64,000 nucleotides of DNA from Bin87 sp034423595 (lineage in GTDB: Bacteria; Chloroflexota; Dehalococcoidia; Lucifugimonadales; UBA3495), in contig OZ242258.1 of NCBI GenBank assembly GCA_965207025.1, forward strand, positions 2,232,001 to 2,296,000, read 5' to 3'. The position numbers were made by a program, and so were the translations under genes. Positions within the stretch are counted from its first letter, which is position 1, and the number at the start of each line of letters is the position of its first letter. Below, in pieces: positions 8,164-15,348 of this stretch. The notes under the pieces were generated by a model, which saw only the letters and a program-made list of their open reading frames with translations, did not search any database and had not been told where the DNA came from.

Positions 8164-8490
8164 GGGTCATATTTCCGCATCTTATTATGACAGTCAAGAG
8201 GCGAGTGATAACAATACGATAACATTATGGTGATAACGATGTGGTAACGTTTTCCGGCCCTATGTGGACCCGTTCGATACACCTGGCCGAACCCGCATTC
8301 CACCGTTCCATCCGGCGGCGGCGGTGCGCAGTCCCTAGAGGGTAAGCCCGAATCCGCCGTTGCGAGGTGGTGTTGCCGGTCAGGTGAGGGATACGGTAGC
8401 CGGCGGCGCATAATGCCGTTAATATAGGCATGGATCGGATGCTGGCCATCTGGCTCCGTGCATCCTTAGATAGAGGAAGGTCAGACTGCC
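8164..8490. other. Intergenic gap, divergent genes
   Basis: 327 bases between divergent genes. The left half (8180-8255) is A/T-rich with three near-repeats of gataac, gtgataac and gtggtaac, and could hold the promoter of the RCC1 protein gene. No convincing gene, RNA or paired -35/-10 set was seen. Confidence 0.4.
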
Positions 8491-8820
8491 ATGGCGACCG
8501 ACCGCCAAGTCCCCGCCGTGTACGACCGCGTCCTGGAAGTGGTGCGGCAGATTCCGCGCGGCCACGTGGCAACCTATGGCCAGATTGCCATGATCGTCGG
8601 CGAATGCACGCCGCGCATGGTGGGCTACTGCATGGCGTCTCTCGACCCCGATTCCGACGTTCCCTGGCAGCGGGTCATTAACGCCCAGGGCAGGATCAGC
8701 CCCCGAGGTGTTGGCGACGGCGCGCTGCGGCAGCGGCAGTTGCTCATCGCCGAGGGCGTCGAGTTCAGCGACGCCGACCGCATCAGCTTCCGCAGGTTCG
8801 GCTGGCTGGATCCATACTGA
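8491..8820 (+). CDS. atl: Alkyltransferase-like protein (ATL), active-site Cys replaced by Trp
   Basis: 109 residues with the C-terminal DNA-binding domain of O6-alkylguanine-DNA alkyltransferase: IPRGHVATYGQIA (residues 21-33), PRMVGYCM with the Arg42 finger, and VPWQRVINAQG at 57-67. In true alkyltransferases this last motif is PCHRV; here Trp59 stands where the alkyl-accepting Cys would be. That makes it an ATL, which binds O6-alkylguanine lesions and hands them to nucleotide excision repair instead of repairing directly (known for E. coli YbaZ and S. pombe Atl1). The start ATG follows AGGAAGG at about 15 bases. It sits 17 bases before an Fpg gene, forming a small repair operon. Confidence 0.88.
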   Translation: MATDRQVPAVYDRVLEVVRQIPRGHVATYGQIAMIVGECTPRMVGYCMASLDPDSDVPWQRVINAQGRISPRGVGDGALRQRQLLIAEGVEFSDADRISFRRFGWLDPY

Positions 8821-8837
8821 CCGGGAAGTGAATCACC

Positions 8838-9659
8838 ATGCCCGAAGCTCCAGAGTTGCAGGTCGCCGTCGAGTTTCTGGAATCGCGTCTGCCCGGCCAG
8901 GTCATCAAAGAGGCCCAGGTACTTAAACCCAGCGTCGTCCGTTCTCTGGCGGAACCATTGCCGGATAACGCCGTGGGCCGCGAGTTCGTTTCCATCACCC
9001 GGCGCGGCAAGTTCCTGCTGCTTTCCTTGACTGGCGACTATACCCTCGTCATCAACCCCAAGCTCACCGGCGGCATCCAATACGTACCTGGAAAGCAACG
9101 TGTCCTCAAAAAGACCTGCGTGCGGCTGAGCCTGTCCGACGGCGACGACCTGCGTTATGTTGATGACCGCCAGATGGGGCAGTTCTACTACGTGCCCGAC
9201 GACCTGATGGAAACAGTGCCCGGCCTGGCCGAGCAAGGGGCAGACGTACTGGACGATTTCAGCTTCGATGAGTTCAAGGCCAGCCTCAAGCGGTTCAACG
9301 GCGAGATCAAGGGCGTGCTCACTCGCGGCCGGGTCATCGCCGGCATCGGCAACGCCTACGCCGACGAGATCCTCTTCCGCGCCGGTGTATATCCCTTCAA
9401 GAAACGTCGCGCCCTCTCCGATGACGAACTGCGTCGCATCCATCAATGCTCCCGCCAGGTGGTGCTGGACGCTATGGAACAGGTCCGCCAACGCATGGGC
9501 AACCGGATCGACCACAAGCTCCGCGACTTCCTGGCCGTCCACAACAAGGGCGGCCAACCCTGCCCTCAGTGCGGCAACGCCATCACCGAACTCCGCGCCA
9601 ACCAGCGCATCACCAGCTACTGCCGGCGCTGCCAACCCGGAATGCTGCTGAAAAACTGA
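8838..9659 (+). CDS. mutM: Formamidopyrimidine-DNA glycosylase (Fpg/MutM)
   Basis: 273 residues, normal length. The N-terminal catalytic Pro2-Glu3 are present (MPEAPEL rather than the usual MPELPEV). Lys58 in RRGKFLL, the helix-two-turn-helix KGVLTRGRVIAGIGNAYADE and a C-terminal zinc finger with Cys242, Cys245, Cys262 and Cys265 are all in place. The enzyme removes 8-oxoguanine and ring-opened purines and nicks the abasic site. Ala at position 4 and the IPGIGN-equivalent AGIGNAYADE agree with an active family member. It is co-directional with the ATL gene 17 bases upstream, so oxidised and alkylated base handling are linked. Confidence 0.93.
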   Translation: MPEAPELQVAVEFLESRLPGQVIKEAQVLKPSVVRSLAEPLPDNAVGREFVSITRRGKFLLLSLTGDYTLVINPKLTGGIQYVPGKQRVLKKTCVRLSLSDGDDLRYVDDRQMGQFYYVPDDLMETVPGLAEQGADVLDDFSFDEFKASLKRFNGEIKGVLTRGRVIAGIGNAYADEILFRAGVYPFKKRRALSDDELRRIHQCSRQVVLDAMEQVRQRMGNRIDHKLRDFLAVHNKGGQPCPQCGNAITELRANQRITSYCRRCQPGMLLKN

Positions 9660-9747
9660 CGCCTGTCGTTTTGACACTGCCCGCCCAACCCGATAGCATC
9701 AACCTGCCGCCGACGCGCGCGGGAAAGAACTCAAGGACGACGCTATC

Positions 9748-10203
9748 ATGTCTCAAAGCGCCGACAGCGCTCCGAAATGGACCCCATACTTCACCAGGTC
9801 CGGCCCTTTGCCAGACGCAACGCCTCTGGAACTGGTCGCCCAGGCGCGAAAGCAACTGGACGCCGGCGACGACCGCCAGTGGGCGGGTACCCTGTGGGCT
9901 GCCGTCCGCCTTACCTTTCTTGACCTGGCGGCTCGGCACGACCTGGCCAGTGAAGACTTCATCGCCGACGCCAAAGCCGGCAACATTGAAGACACCGAAT
10001 ATATTCCAATCGCAAAGGCGCTGGATGAGATGGAGATTCCGGGCGATAAAATAAGACATTACCGGCATTACCGCGGCAAGCTCGGCGGCGGCAACTCGCT
10101 GGGCGATCATCAACGCATCGGCATCTATAAGGATTACTGGTGGGAAGCCATCCACTCCAGTACGCTGGAGTTCATCGCGGAATGTTATGACACTGCCCCC
10201 TGA
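9748..10203 (+). CDS. Helical protein of a HEPN-like pair, first gene
   Basis: 151 residues, predominantly helical after a short N-terminal extension (PLELVAQARKQLDAGDDRQW, GTLWAAVRLTFLDLAARHD). A C-terminal aromatic stretch reads YKDYWWEAIHSSTLEFIAEC. The layout resembles HEPN/PaREP1-type helical bundles, but no diagnostic Rx4-6H motif is obvious, so the family is tentative. Its last 17 bases overlap the start of the next gene, whose ATG at 10187 lies inside it; translation is therefore coupled and the two proteins probably act together. Confidence 0.5.
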   Translation: MSQSADSAPKWTPYFTRSGPLPDATPLELVAQARKQLDAGDDRQWAGTLWAAVRLTFLDLAARHDLASEDFIADAKAGNIEDTEYIPIAKALDEMEIPGDKIRHYRHYRGKLGGGNSLGDHQRIGIYKDYWWEAIHSSTLEFIAECYDTAP

Positions 10204-10615
10204 GCCGGGCCCGTATAAAGCCCAATGGCATTACCAACGTGCCGACGCATATCGTGAGCTCGCTGAGTGGATGCTGGAAAGAGCGCGCACTGCCGCTGAA
10301 CGTGCTGAAATTCTGGCCGACGCGGCCGGCGCGCTACTGTACGAAGCCGCCAAGCAGTGCGTCAATGCCGTTGCAAACTTGCGTGGGCACGACCCACAGG
10401 ACAATCGCGCCAAGATGGACGAAATCTACGCCATTGCTGCCGAGGGCTTTACGGTCCTCGATTTGATTGAAGGCTCCAGAGCAGCCTGGGAGTTGCACAT
10501 ACACGCCGACCAGGGCGGCTTGCTGCCAGAGCGCTTCGCGGATCGATTCGCTATGGCAGCCGATTTCGTGGACGAAATGCAGACCATCTACCGCAGCATC
10601 GCCGCCCCCGCATAA
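10187..10615 (+). CDS. HEPN-domain-like protein, second gene of the pair
   Basis: 142 residues, almost all helical: YQRADAYRELAEWMLERA, AAERAEILADAAGALLYEAAK, AKMDEIYAIAAEGFTVLDLI. The motif RAAWELHIH near residue 96 has the R-x5-H spacing of HEPN RNases or nucleotide-binding proteins, and the following ADQGGLLP resembles the LHxNFYxxxL segment of that superfamily. HEPN proteins often partner with nucleotidyltransferases in toxin-antitoxin pairs; here the partner is another small helical protein. The start overlaps the upstream gene by 17 bases. Function is inference, as catalytic activity cannot be judged from one motif. Confidence 0.5.
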   Translation: MTLPPEPGPYKAQWHYQRADAYRELAEWMLERARTAAERAEILADAAGALLYEAAKQCVNAVANLRGHDPQDNRAKMDEIYAIAAEGFTVLDLIEGSRAAWELHIHADQGGLLPERFADRFAMAADFVDEMQTIYRSIAAPA

Positions 10616-10647
10616 CACAGTTCCGCAGAGCATGGGAGGAACACCCA

Positions 10648-11679
10648 ATGGCAACTTTCATGTACGTATCGCTCCAGCAGGAAGACCGCATCGCCCAGTA
10701 CACGCTGGATCCGGCCACCGGCACGTTGGGGCACCACGCCGACTACCCGTTGGCCGGAATGCCCGCGCCCATGGCCGTCGATCCCGAAAAGCGTTTCCTT
10801 TTCGTGGGCCGCCGTTTGGCCGGCGATTTCGGACTCACCGGATTCTCCATTGAGCCGGAAACCGGACACCTGGAACAGCTCAACAGCGTTCCGCTGGGCG
10901 GCGACCCAGTCCATGTCTCTGTGGATCGCGGCGGAAATTACCTGCTTTCCGCCTACTACTACCAGGCCAGGGTTGGCGTCCACGGATTCGATGCACAGGG
11001 AACCCTCGCGCCGTCTCCCATCGAATGGCGGGAAACTGGCATCGGAGCACATTACATACAAACCGACCCACAGAATCGGTACGCCTTTGTGCCCCACATC
11101 GCCGAGGGCAATCACACCGGCGTCAACGCCATTTTCCAGTTCCGCTTTGACCAGGACTCGGGCCGCCTCACGCCCAACGATCCCGACCGAACGATACCCA
11201 ACACGCTGGAAGGGCCTCGCCACTTCTGCTTCCACCCGAGTCTCGACGTGCTGTACTCGTCCAACGAACAGGGATGCAGCGTCACCGCCTACAATTTCGA
11301 CTCCGTGGGCGGAACCCTGTCGCCATTCCAGACCGTACCCACCCTCCCCGAGGATTTCGACGGGTACAACTCGTGCTCCCAGATACAGATTACCCCGTCG
11401 GGCCGATTCCTGTACGCGCCAAACCGGGGCCACAACAGCATCGCCGGATTCGCTGTTGACTCGGACGACGGCAGCCTGACATCCTTGGGACAAACCGCCA
11501 CTGAGCCAATACCCAGGGCTTTCAGTCTGGACAACTCCGGTACTTTCCTTTACGCCACCGGGCTGGAGTCAGGCAATCTTGCCGCGTACCATATAGACCA
11601 GCAAACGGGCGACTTGCATCCGCTGGACGTTTATCCCGTCGGGCAGGGTCCCATGTGGGTCTCAATCATCGACCTGTAA
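10648..11679 (+). CDS. Lactonase family seven-bladed propeller protein
   Basis: 343 residues with the repeated blade signature of the YbhE/Pgl lactonase family: IAQYTLDPATGTL, LTGFSIEPETGHLEQL, IFQFRFDQDSGRLTPN, VTAYNFDSVGGTLSPF, IAGFAVDSDDGSLTSL and LAAYHIDQQTGDLHPL. The GPRHFCFHPSLDVLYSSNE block matches the conserved region of these enzymes. E. coli YbhE is a 6-phosphogluconolactonase, while other members act on muconolactones, so the substrate is open. No signal peptide is seen, so it is cytoplasmic. The start follows GGGAGG at a suitable distance. It converges on the propeller gene at 11785. Confidence 0.87.
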   Translation: MATFMYVSLQQEDRIAQYTLDPATGTLGHHADYPLAGMPAPMAVDPEKRFLFVGRRLAGDFGLTGFSIEPETGHLEQLNSVPLGGDPVHVSVDRGGNYLLSAYYYQARVGVHGFDAQGTLAPSPIEWRETGIGAHYIQTDPQNRYAFVPHIAEGNHTGVNAIFQFRFDQDSGRLTPNDPDRTIPNTLEGPRHFCFHPSLDVLYSSNEQGCSVTAYNFDSVGGTLSPFQTVPTLPEDFDGYNSCSQIQITPSGRFLYAPNRGHNSIAGFAVDSDDGSLTSLGQTATEPIPRAFSLDNSGTFLYATGLESGNLAAYHIDQQTGDLHPLDVYPVGQGPMWVSIIDL

Positions 11680-11694
11680 CAGGACGTCTTAAGG

Positions 11695-11757
11695 CTCCCT
11701 CTCCCCTGGTGGGAGAGGGTTGGAGCCTGCCCCGCACTTGATGCGGGGGTGAGGGGG
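11695..11757. repeat. Dispersed palindromic repeat family D
   Basis: Two adjoining inverted repeats: ccctctccc/gggagaggg and gccccgca/tgcggggg. The block lies between convergent genes, where its hairpins could act as a terminator. A related copy is at 55131-55170. Confidence 0.65.
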
Positions 11758-11784
11758 ACGCTTCGCAGTTTCATCTCCGCGGCG

Positions 11785-13146
11785 CTACTCTACGGCGTGC
11801 AGCATTCCGTCGGCGGTGCGAACGTAGAGCCGGCCGGCCGCGTAGGCCGGTGGCAGTTCTATCGGCGCACCCAGATCCAGCCGCCACACCGGAGTGCCGT
11901 CCGCCCGGTTCAGGACATGCAAAGCGCCGTCGCGGGAACCAAAATAGACCCGGTCTTCCAGCACAATCGGTGAACTGACTATCCCCTCGCCGGCCTCATA
12001 CCGCCACAACTCATTTCCGCTTCCGACCTCCCGCGCGATGAACAGCCCGTCGCCGTCGCCCAGGTAAAAAACACCCTCCACTGCGGCCGGCGATGCGATG
12101 ACACCTTGCGAATTGCGTTCCTCCGGCGCGTAGCGCCAGAACTCGCCGCGCTGCGCCGGCGGCGGGGGCACGAACGGAAACTGCCAGATCCAGAACTGGA
12201 ACCAGGTCCGCTTGATCCAATAAAGGCCCGGCAGCCCTTTCACCGTTGTGTCAATGGCGTACAGCGCGCCGCCGGACGGGTAATAGACCGCCCCCTCGGT
12301 CACGACCGGCGGCCCCGACGCCGATCCTGCGGTGATGTACCGGAAACGCCGGCGTCCGTTGTCCGCGTCAATGAAATACAGGTTTCCCTCGTCGTCCGAC
12401 ACATAGAGCCGATTGTCGCGTAAAGCCGGGGTCGTTTTTACGTTGCCCCTGAGTTTGTGTTTCCAAAGCTTCTCGCCGGTCTGGGCATCCAGCGCATAGA
12501 GGGTGTTGCTCGCTGACGTCACGTAGGCGGTGCCGTTGTGAACCAAGGCCGCCGCCGATATGGGCAGGTGAGCCTTGAACTCCCACACCGTCTCGCCGGT
12601 TTCCCGGTTCAGCGCCAGCATACGGTGGTTGGTCAAACCCGCGTACACCAGGTTGTTGTTGGCAACCGTCAGCGCGTGATCCATCGGCCCGGGCGTTTCC
12701 ACTTCCCACAGCGTTTCGCCCGTTGCGCCGTCAAGAGACACGACCCTGAAGTGGCCGCCGACGTACACCACCCCGTCCGCAGCCAGCGGCGCCGAGCGGG
12801 TCGGTTCTCCCAGGTTTTGCGACCAGAGCAGCCTGCCCTCGGGTTGCCGCTCAACTTCGGCGGCATAGCCGTTGAGATCCGTACCGTAACCGAGCATCGA
12901 CCACTGCCCCGTCCTGGACGCCGATGAGGCAGCCGCCGACGGGCTTCCCACGAACCAGCGCGCCGGATTGGGCAGGCTGAACCAGAAGAACCACGTCAGA
13001 AACCCCAGAACTGCCAGTATCACCAGTGTTGCCACCGGCTTGACGATGCCCATACGGTAGCGTCGCCGTGCGGTGCGCTGGCTGCGCTCGACCCAGCCCG
13101 GGAATTGGGATGCCGGTTCCGGTTCTGGTTGGTTCATCAATGCCAC
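11785..13146 (-). CDS. Membrane-anchored PQQ-like beta-propeller (BamB-like) protein
   Basis: Up to 453 residues. A short cytoplasmic N-terminus is followed by one membrane helix (VATLVILAVLGFLTWFFWF, about residues 38-56) and an external propeller. The blades carry the tryptophan-docking PQQ repeat: VVSLDGATGETLWEVETPG, LALNRETGETVWEFKAH, LYALDAQTGEKLWKHKL, LYFIDADNGRRRFRY and LHVLNRADGTPVWRLDL. No PQQ-dehydrogenase active-site module is evident, so BamB-like scaffold or binding roles are more likely. The start is either GTG 13146 or ATG 13137; neither has a clear binding site. A family C palindrome lies just upstream. Confidence 0.8.
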   Translation of the reverse strand: MALMNQPEPEPASQFPGWVERSQRTARRRYRMGIVKPVATLVILAVLGFLTWFFWFSLPNPARWFVGSPSAAASSASRTGQWSMLGYGTDLNGYAAEVERQPEGRLLWSQNLGEPTRSAPLAADGVVYVGGHFRVVSLDGATGETLWEVETPGPMDHALTVANNNLVYAGLTNHRMLALNRETGETVWEFKAHLPISAAALVHNGTAYVTSASNTLYALDAQTGEKLWKHKLRGNVKTTPALRDNRLYVSDDEGNLYFIDADNGRRRFRYITAGSASGPPVVTEGAVYYPSGGALYAIDTTVKGLPGLYWIKRTWFQFWIWQFPFVPPPPAQRGEFWRYAPEERNSQGVIASPAAVEGVFYLGDGDGLFIAREVGSGNELWRYEAGEGIVSSPIVLEDRVYFGSRDGALHVLNRADGTPVWRLDLGAPIELPPAYAAGRLYVRTADGMLHAVE

Positions 13147-13163
13147 ACGTGCGTTTTACGTCC

Positions 13164-13192
13164 GTAGGGGCGGGTTTGAAACCCGCCCCTAC
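13164..13192. repeat. Dispersed palindromic repeat family C, copy 1
   Basis: Perfect 13-bp inverted arms gtaggggcgggtt/aacccgcccctac around a 3-base loop. Identical 29-base copies occur at 15304 and 59600. It lies between the propeller gene and the ABC permease gene. Confidence 0.85.
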
Positions 13193-13229
13193 ACTACTAC
13201 CTTTACGGTGAGAGGATACACCACATCGG

Positions 13230-14324
13230 CTAAACGTTGCGCTGCTTGGGGTCCAGCCGGTCGCGCAGCCAGTCTCCCAGCAAGTTCACCGAGAGCACGG
13301 TGAACAGGATCGCCAGCCCGGGGAAGAATGATACCCACCACGAATCGATGATGAGTTCGCGCCCGTCGGCGACCATGACGCCCCAGGCCGGGTTGGGCCG
13401 TGGAATGCCGGCGCCCAGGAAACTCAGGCCCGCCTCCAGCAGGATGACGAAGCCCAGTTGAAGCGTCGCCAGCACGATGATGGTGTTAACCAGGTTCGGG
13501 AAGATATGGCGCACCATGATGCGAATTTGCGACGATCCGGCCACCCGGGAGCGGGCGATGAAGTCCTGGGTTTTCAGCGCCAGGGTCTCTCCACGCACCA
13601 GCCGGGCGTAGCGCGACCACAGGAACAGACAGACGACGATCAGCACGTTCTCAATACGCGGCCCCAGGGTTGCCGCCAGCACCAGCGCCACCAGGATCAG
13701 CGATATGGAGAGCGACATATCGACCAGTCTCATCACTACAGTGTCCACCCAGCCGCCGAAGTAGCCCGCCAGTATCCCCAGCACCGTGCCGACCAGTCCC
13801 GAAAAGAAGATGGCCATCAGGGACACCACCAGGGCCAGCCGTGCCCCGTGAACGATGCGGCTGAATATGTCCATACCGTTCTTGTCAGTGCCCAGCAGGT
13901 ACTTGGACTGGCCACCCGGCTTGACCAGGATGCGGATTTGATCGCCGACGACCGGGGTCTCGCCCTCAACCTTGCCCACCACAGTGGCGTCGCCGATGCG
14001 AACGGTGCGCTCAGCGTCGCTGAGTTTGATCTCGTTCTGTCGGTTTTCCCGGTTCACCTTTTCAACGACGTTGCGTATGGAAACTACGTCACCCGACCAC
14101 GCCGGGGGCACCAGACGGTCGTCGAGGTCGCCGCGCCGCGGATTGTGTGGAGCGATGAGCTCAGCGAAGACGGCCGGAATAAGCAGGAAGACCAGCAGCA
14201 TGGTCACGGGAAAGAGGGGCAGCCGCCGAATTTCTCGCACCCACCTCCCGATGCGAGCCAGTGCGCCCGTTGACGCCTCCTCAGCCTGGGCGGGTTGCGC
14301 TACCGGCGCCGTGGTGATCGCCAT
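13230..14324 (-). CDS. Dipeptide/oligopeptide ABC importer permease (DppC-like)
   Basis: 364 residues with an N-terminal membrane helix (PVTMLLVFLLIPAVFAELIA) and the DppC start of the core, YLLGTDKNGMDIFSRIVHGAR. Five more helices follow, with the EAA loop (EAGLSFLGAGIP and PNPAWG) that docks the ATPase. An insertion of about 70 residues after the first helix (VSIRNVVEKVNRENRQNE...) is longer than in typical DppC and lies on the external side. It follows the DppB-like gene after 13 bases and the lipoprotein gene upstream, so the three form one leftward operon. No ATPase gene is present here; it must be encoded elsewhere. Confidence 0.92.
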   Translation of the reverse strand: MAITTAPVAQPAQAEEASTGALARIGRWVREIRRLPLFPVTMLLVFLLIPAVFAELIAPHNPRRGDLDDRLVPPAWSGDVVSIRNVVEKVNRENRQNEIKLSDAERTVRIGDATVVGKVEGETPVVGDQIRILVKPGGQSKYLLGTDKNGMDIFSRIVHGARLALVVSLMAIFFSGLVGTVLGILAGYFGGWVDTVVMRLVDMSLSISLILVALVLAATLGPRIENVLIVVCLFLWSRYARLVRGETLALKTQDFIARSRVAGSSQIRIMVRHIFPNLVNTIIVLATLQLGFVILLEAGLSFLGAGIPRPNPAWGVMVADGRELIIDSWWVSFFPGLAILFTVLSVNLLGDWLRDRLDPKQRNV

Positions 14325-14337
14325 AGTTCAATCCTCC

Positions 14338-15261
14338 TCAGTTGTAGCGAATTCGGGGGTCGAGGTAGGCGTACAGGATGTCCACCACCAGGTTGGCGAA
14401 AATGTAGATGGACGAGCCGATGATGACCACCGCCTGCAACACCTGGAAGTCCCGACCACGCACCGCCCCTACCGCCAATTGCCCTACGCCGGGCCAGGAG
14501 AACACCGTTTCCACAATCACCGTTCCCGTGAACAGGCCGCCGATGATGATGGCAAAGTAGGTCAGCGGGGCAATGAAGGCGTTGCGCAGGCAGTGTTTCC
14601 AGATGACCTTCCACTCCGGCACGCCCTTGATCCGGGCCAGCTTGACGAACTCGGTATCCAGCACGTCCAGCATCGAGGAGCGGATCAACCGGAGCAGGGC
14701 GGCGACCTGGAAGAAGCCCAGGGTGAAGGCCGGCATGATCATGTGAGAGATACCGCCCTTGCCCGAGGAGGGGAGCCAGCCCAGTTTTACGGCGAACAGC
14801 CACAGCAGCATGATGCCCAACCAGAAGCTGGGGACCGACTGTCCGAGGAAGGCGATGGCCTTGCCCTGGTAGTCCAGCCATCCATCCTTGCGCGCTGCCG
14901 TAATCACGCCCAGCGGCACCCCGATCACAACCGAGATCAGCATGGCCAACCCTCCCAGTTGCAGGGTGGCCGGAAAACGGTCCAGCACCATACCCATGGC
15001 GGTCTGCCCGCCGAAGGCGTAGGACTCACCGAAGTCTCCCTGGATCGCGTTGCCGAGAAACACCAGGTATCGCACGTGCAGGGGCTTGTCCAACCCCCAC
15101 TTCTCCTTGAGAGCGGCGATGTCCTCGGGAGTCGCCTCGCCCATCGGCAGCATTACCGACGTGGGGTCGCCGGTAATGTTGGACAGCATAAAAACGATGA
15201 TGCTGACCAGCAGCACGGCGATAATGGCCTGCCCGACGCGGAAGATGATAAACCGCTGCAT
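14338..15261 (-). CDS. Dipeptide/oligopeptide ABC importer permease (DppB-like)
   Basis: 307 residues, normal length. N-terminal helix IIFRVGQAIIAVLLVSIIVFMLSN (residues 4-27), then an external segment with LKEKWGLDKPLHVRY, typical of DppB/OppB. Five further helices follow, with the EAA loop around FIAPLTYFAIIIGGLFTGTV. It forms the transmembrane channel with the DppC-like protein encoded immediately downstream. It sits between the substrate-binding lipoprotein gene and the second permease gene in the same direction. Substrate may be peptides, nickel or sugars; sequence alone does not tell. Confidence 0.92.
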   Translation of the reverse strand: MQRFIIFRVGQAIIAVLLVSIIVFMLSNITGDPTSVMLPMGEATPEDIAALKEKWGLDKPLHVRYLVFLGNAIQGDFGESYAFGGQTAMGMVLDRFPATLQLGGLAMLISVVIGVPLGVITAARKDGWLDYQGKAIAFLGQSVPSFWLGIMLLWLFAVKLGWLPSSGKGGISHMIMPAFTLGFFQVAALLRLIRSSMLDVLDTEFVKLARIKGVPEWKVIWKHCLRNAFIAPLTYFAIIIGGLFTGTVIVETVFSWPGVGQLAVGAVRGRDFQVLQAVVIIGSSIYIFANLVVDILYAYLDPRIRYN

Positions 15262-15303
15262 TGTCGCCTCCCGATCTCCTTGCAGTTATATACCGAACCC
15301 GGT

Positions 15304-15332
15304 GTAGGGGCGGGTTTGAAACCCGCCCCTAC
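15304..15332. repeat. Dispersed palindromic repeat family C, copy 2
   Basis: Same 29-base palindrome as at 13164, between the lipoprotein gene and the first permease gene of the operon. Its hairpin could uncouple expression of the permeases from the binding protein. Confidence 0.85.
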
Positions 15333-15348
15333 GATTGGCGCTCCTGCG

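Noticed and set aside
13164..13192. Spaced identical palindromes considered as CRISPR repeats
   Set aside because: The copies at 13164, 15304 and 59600 are kilobases apart with no regular spacers, and no cas genes are present.
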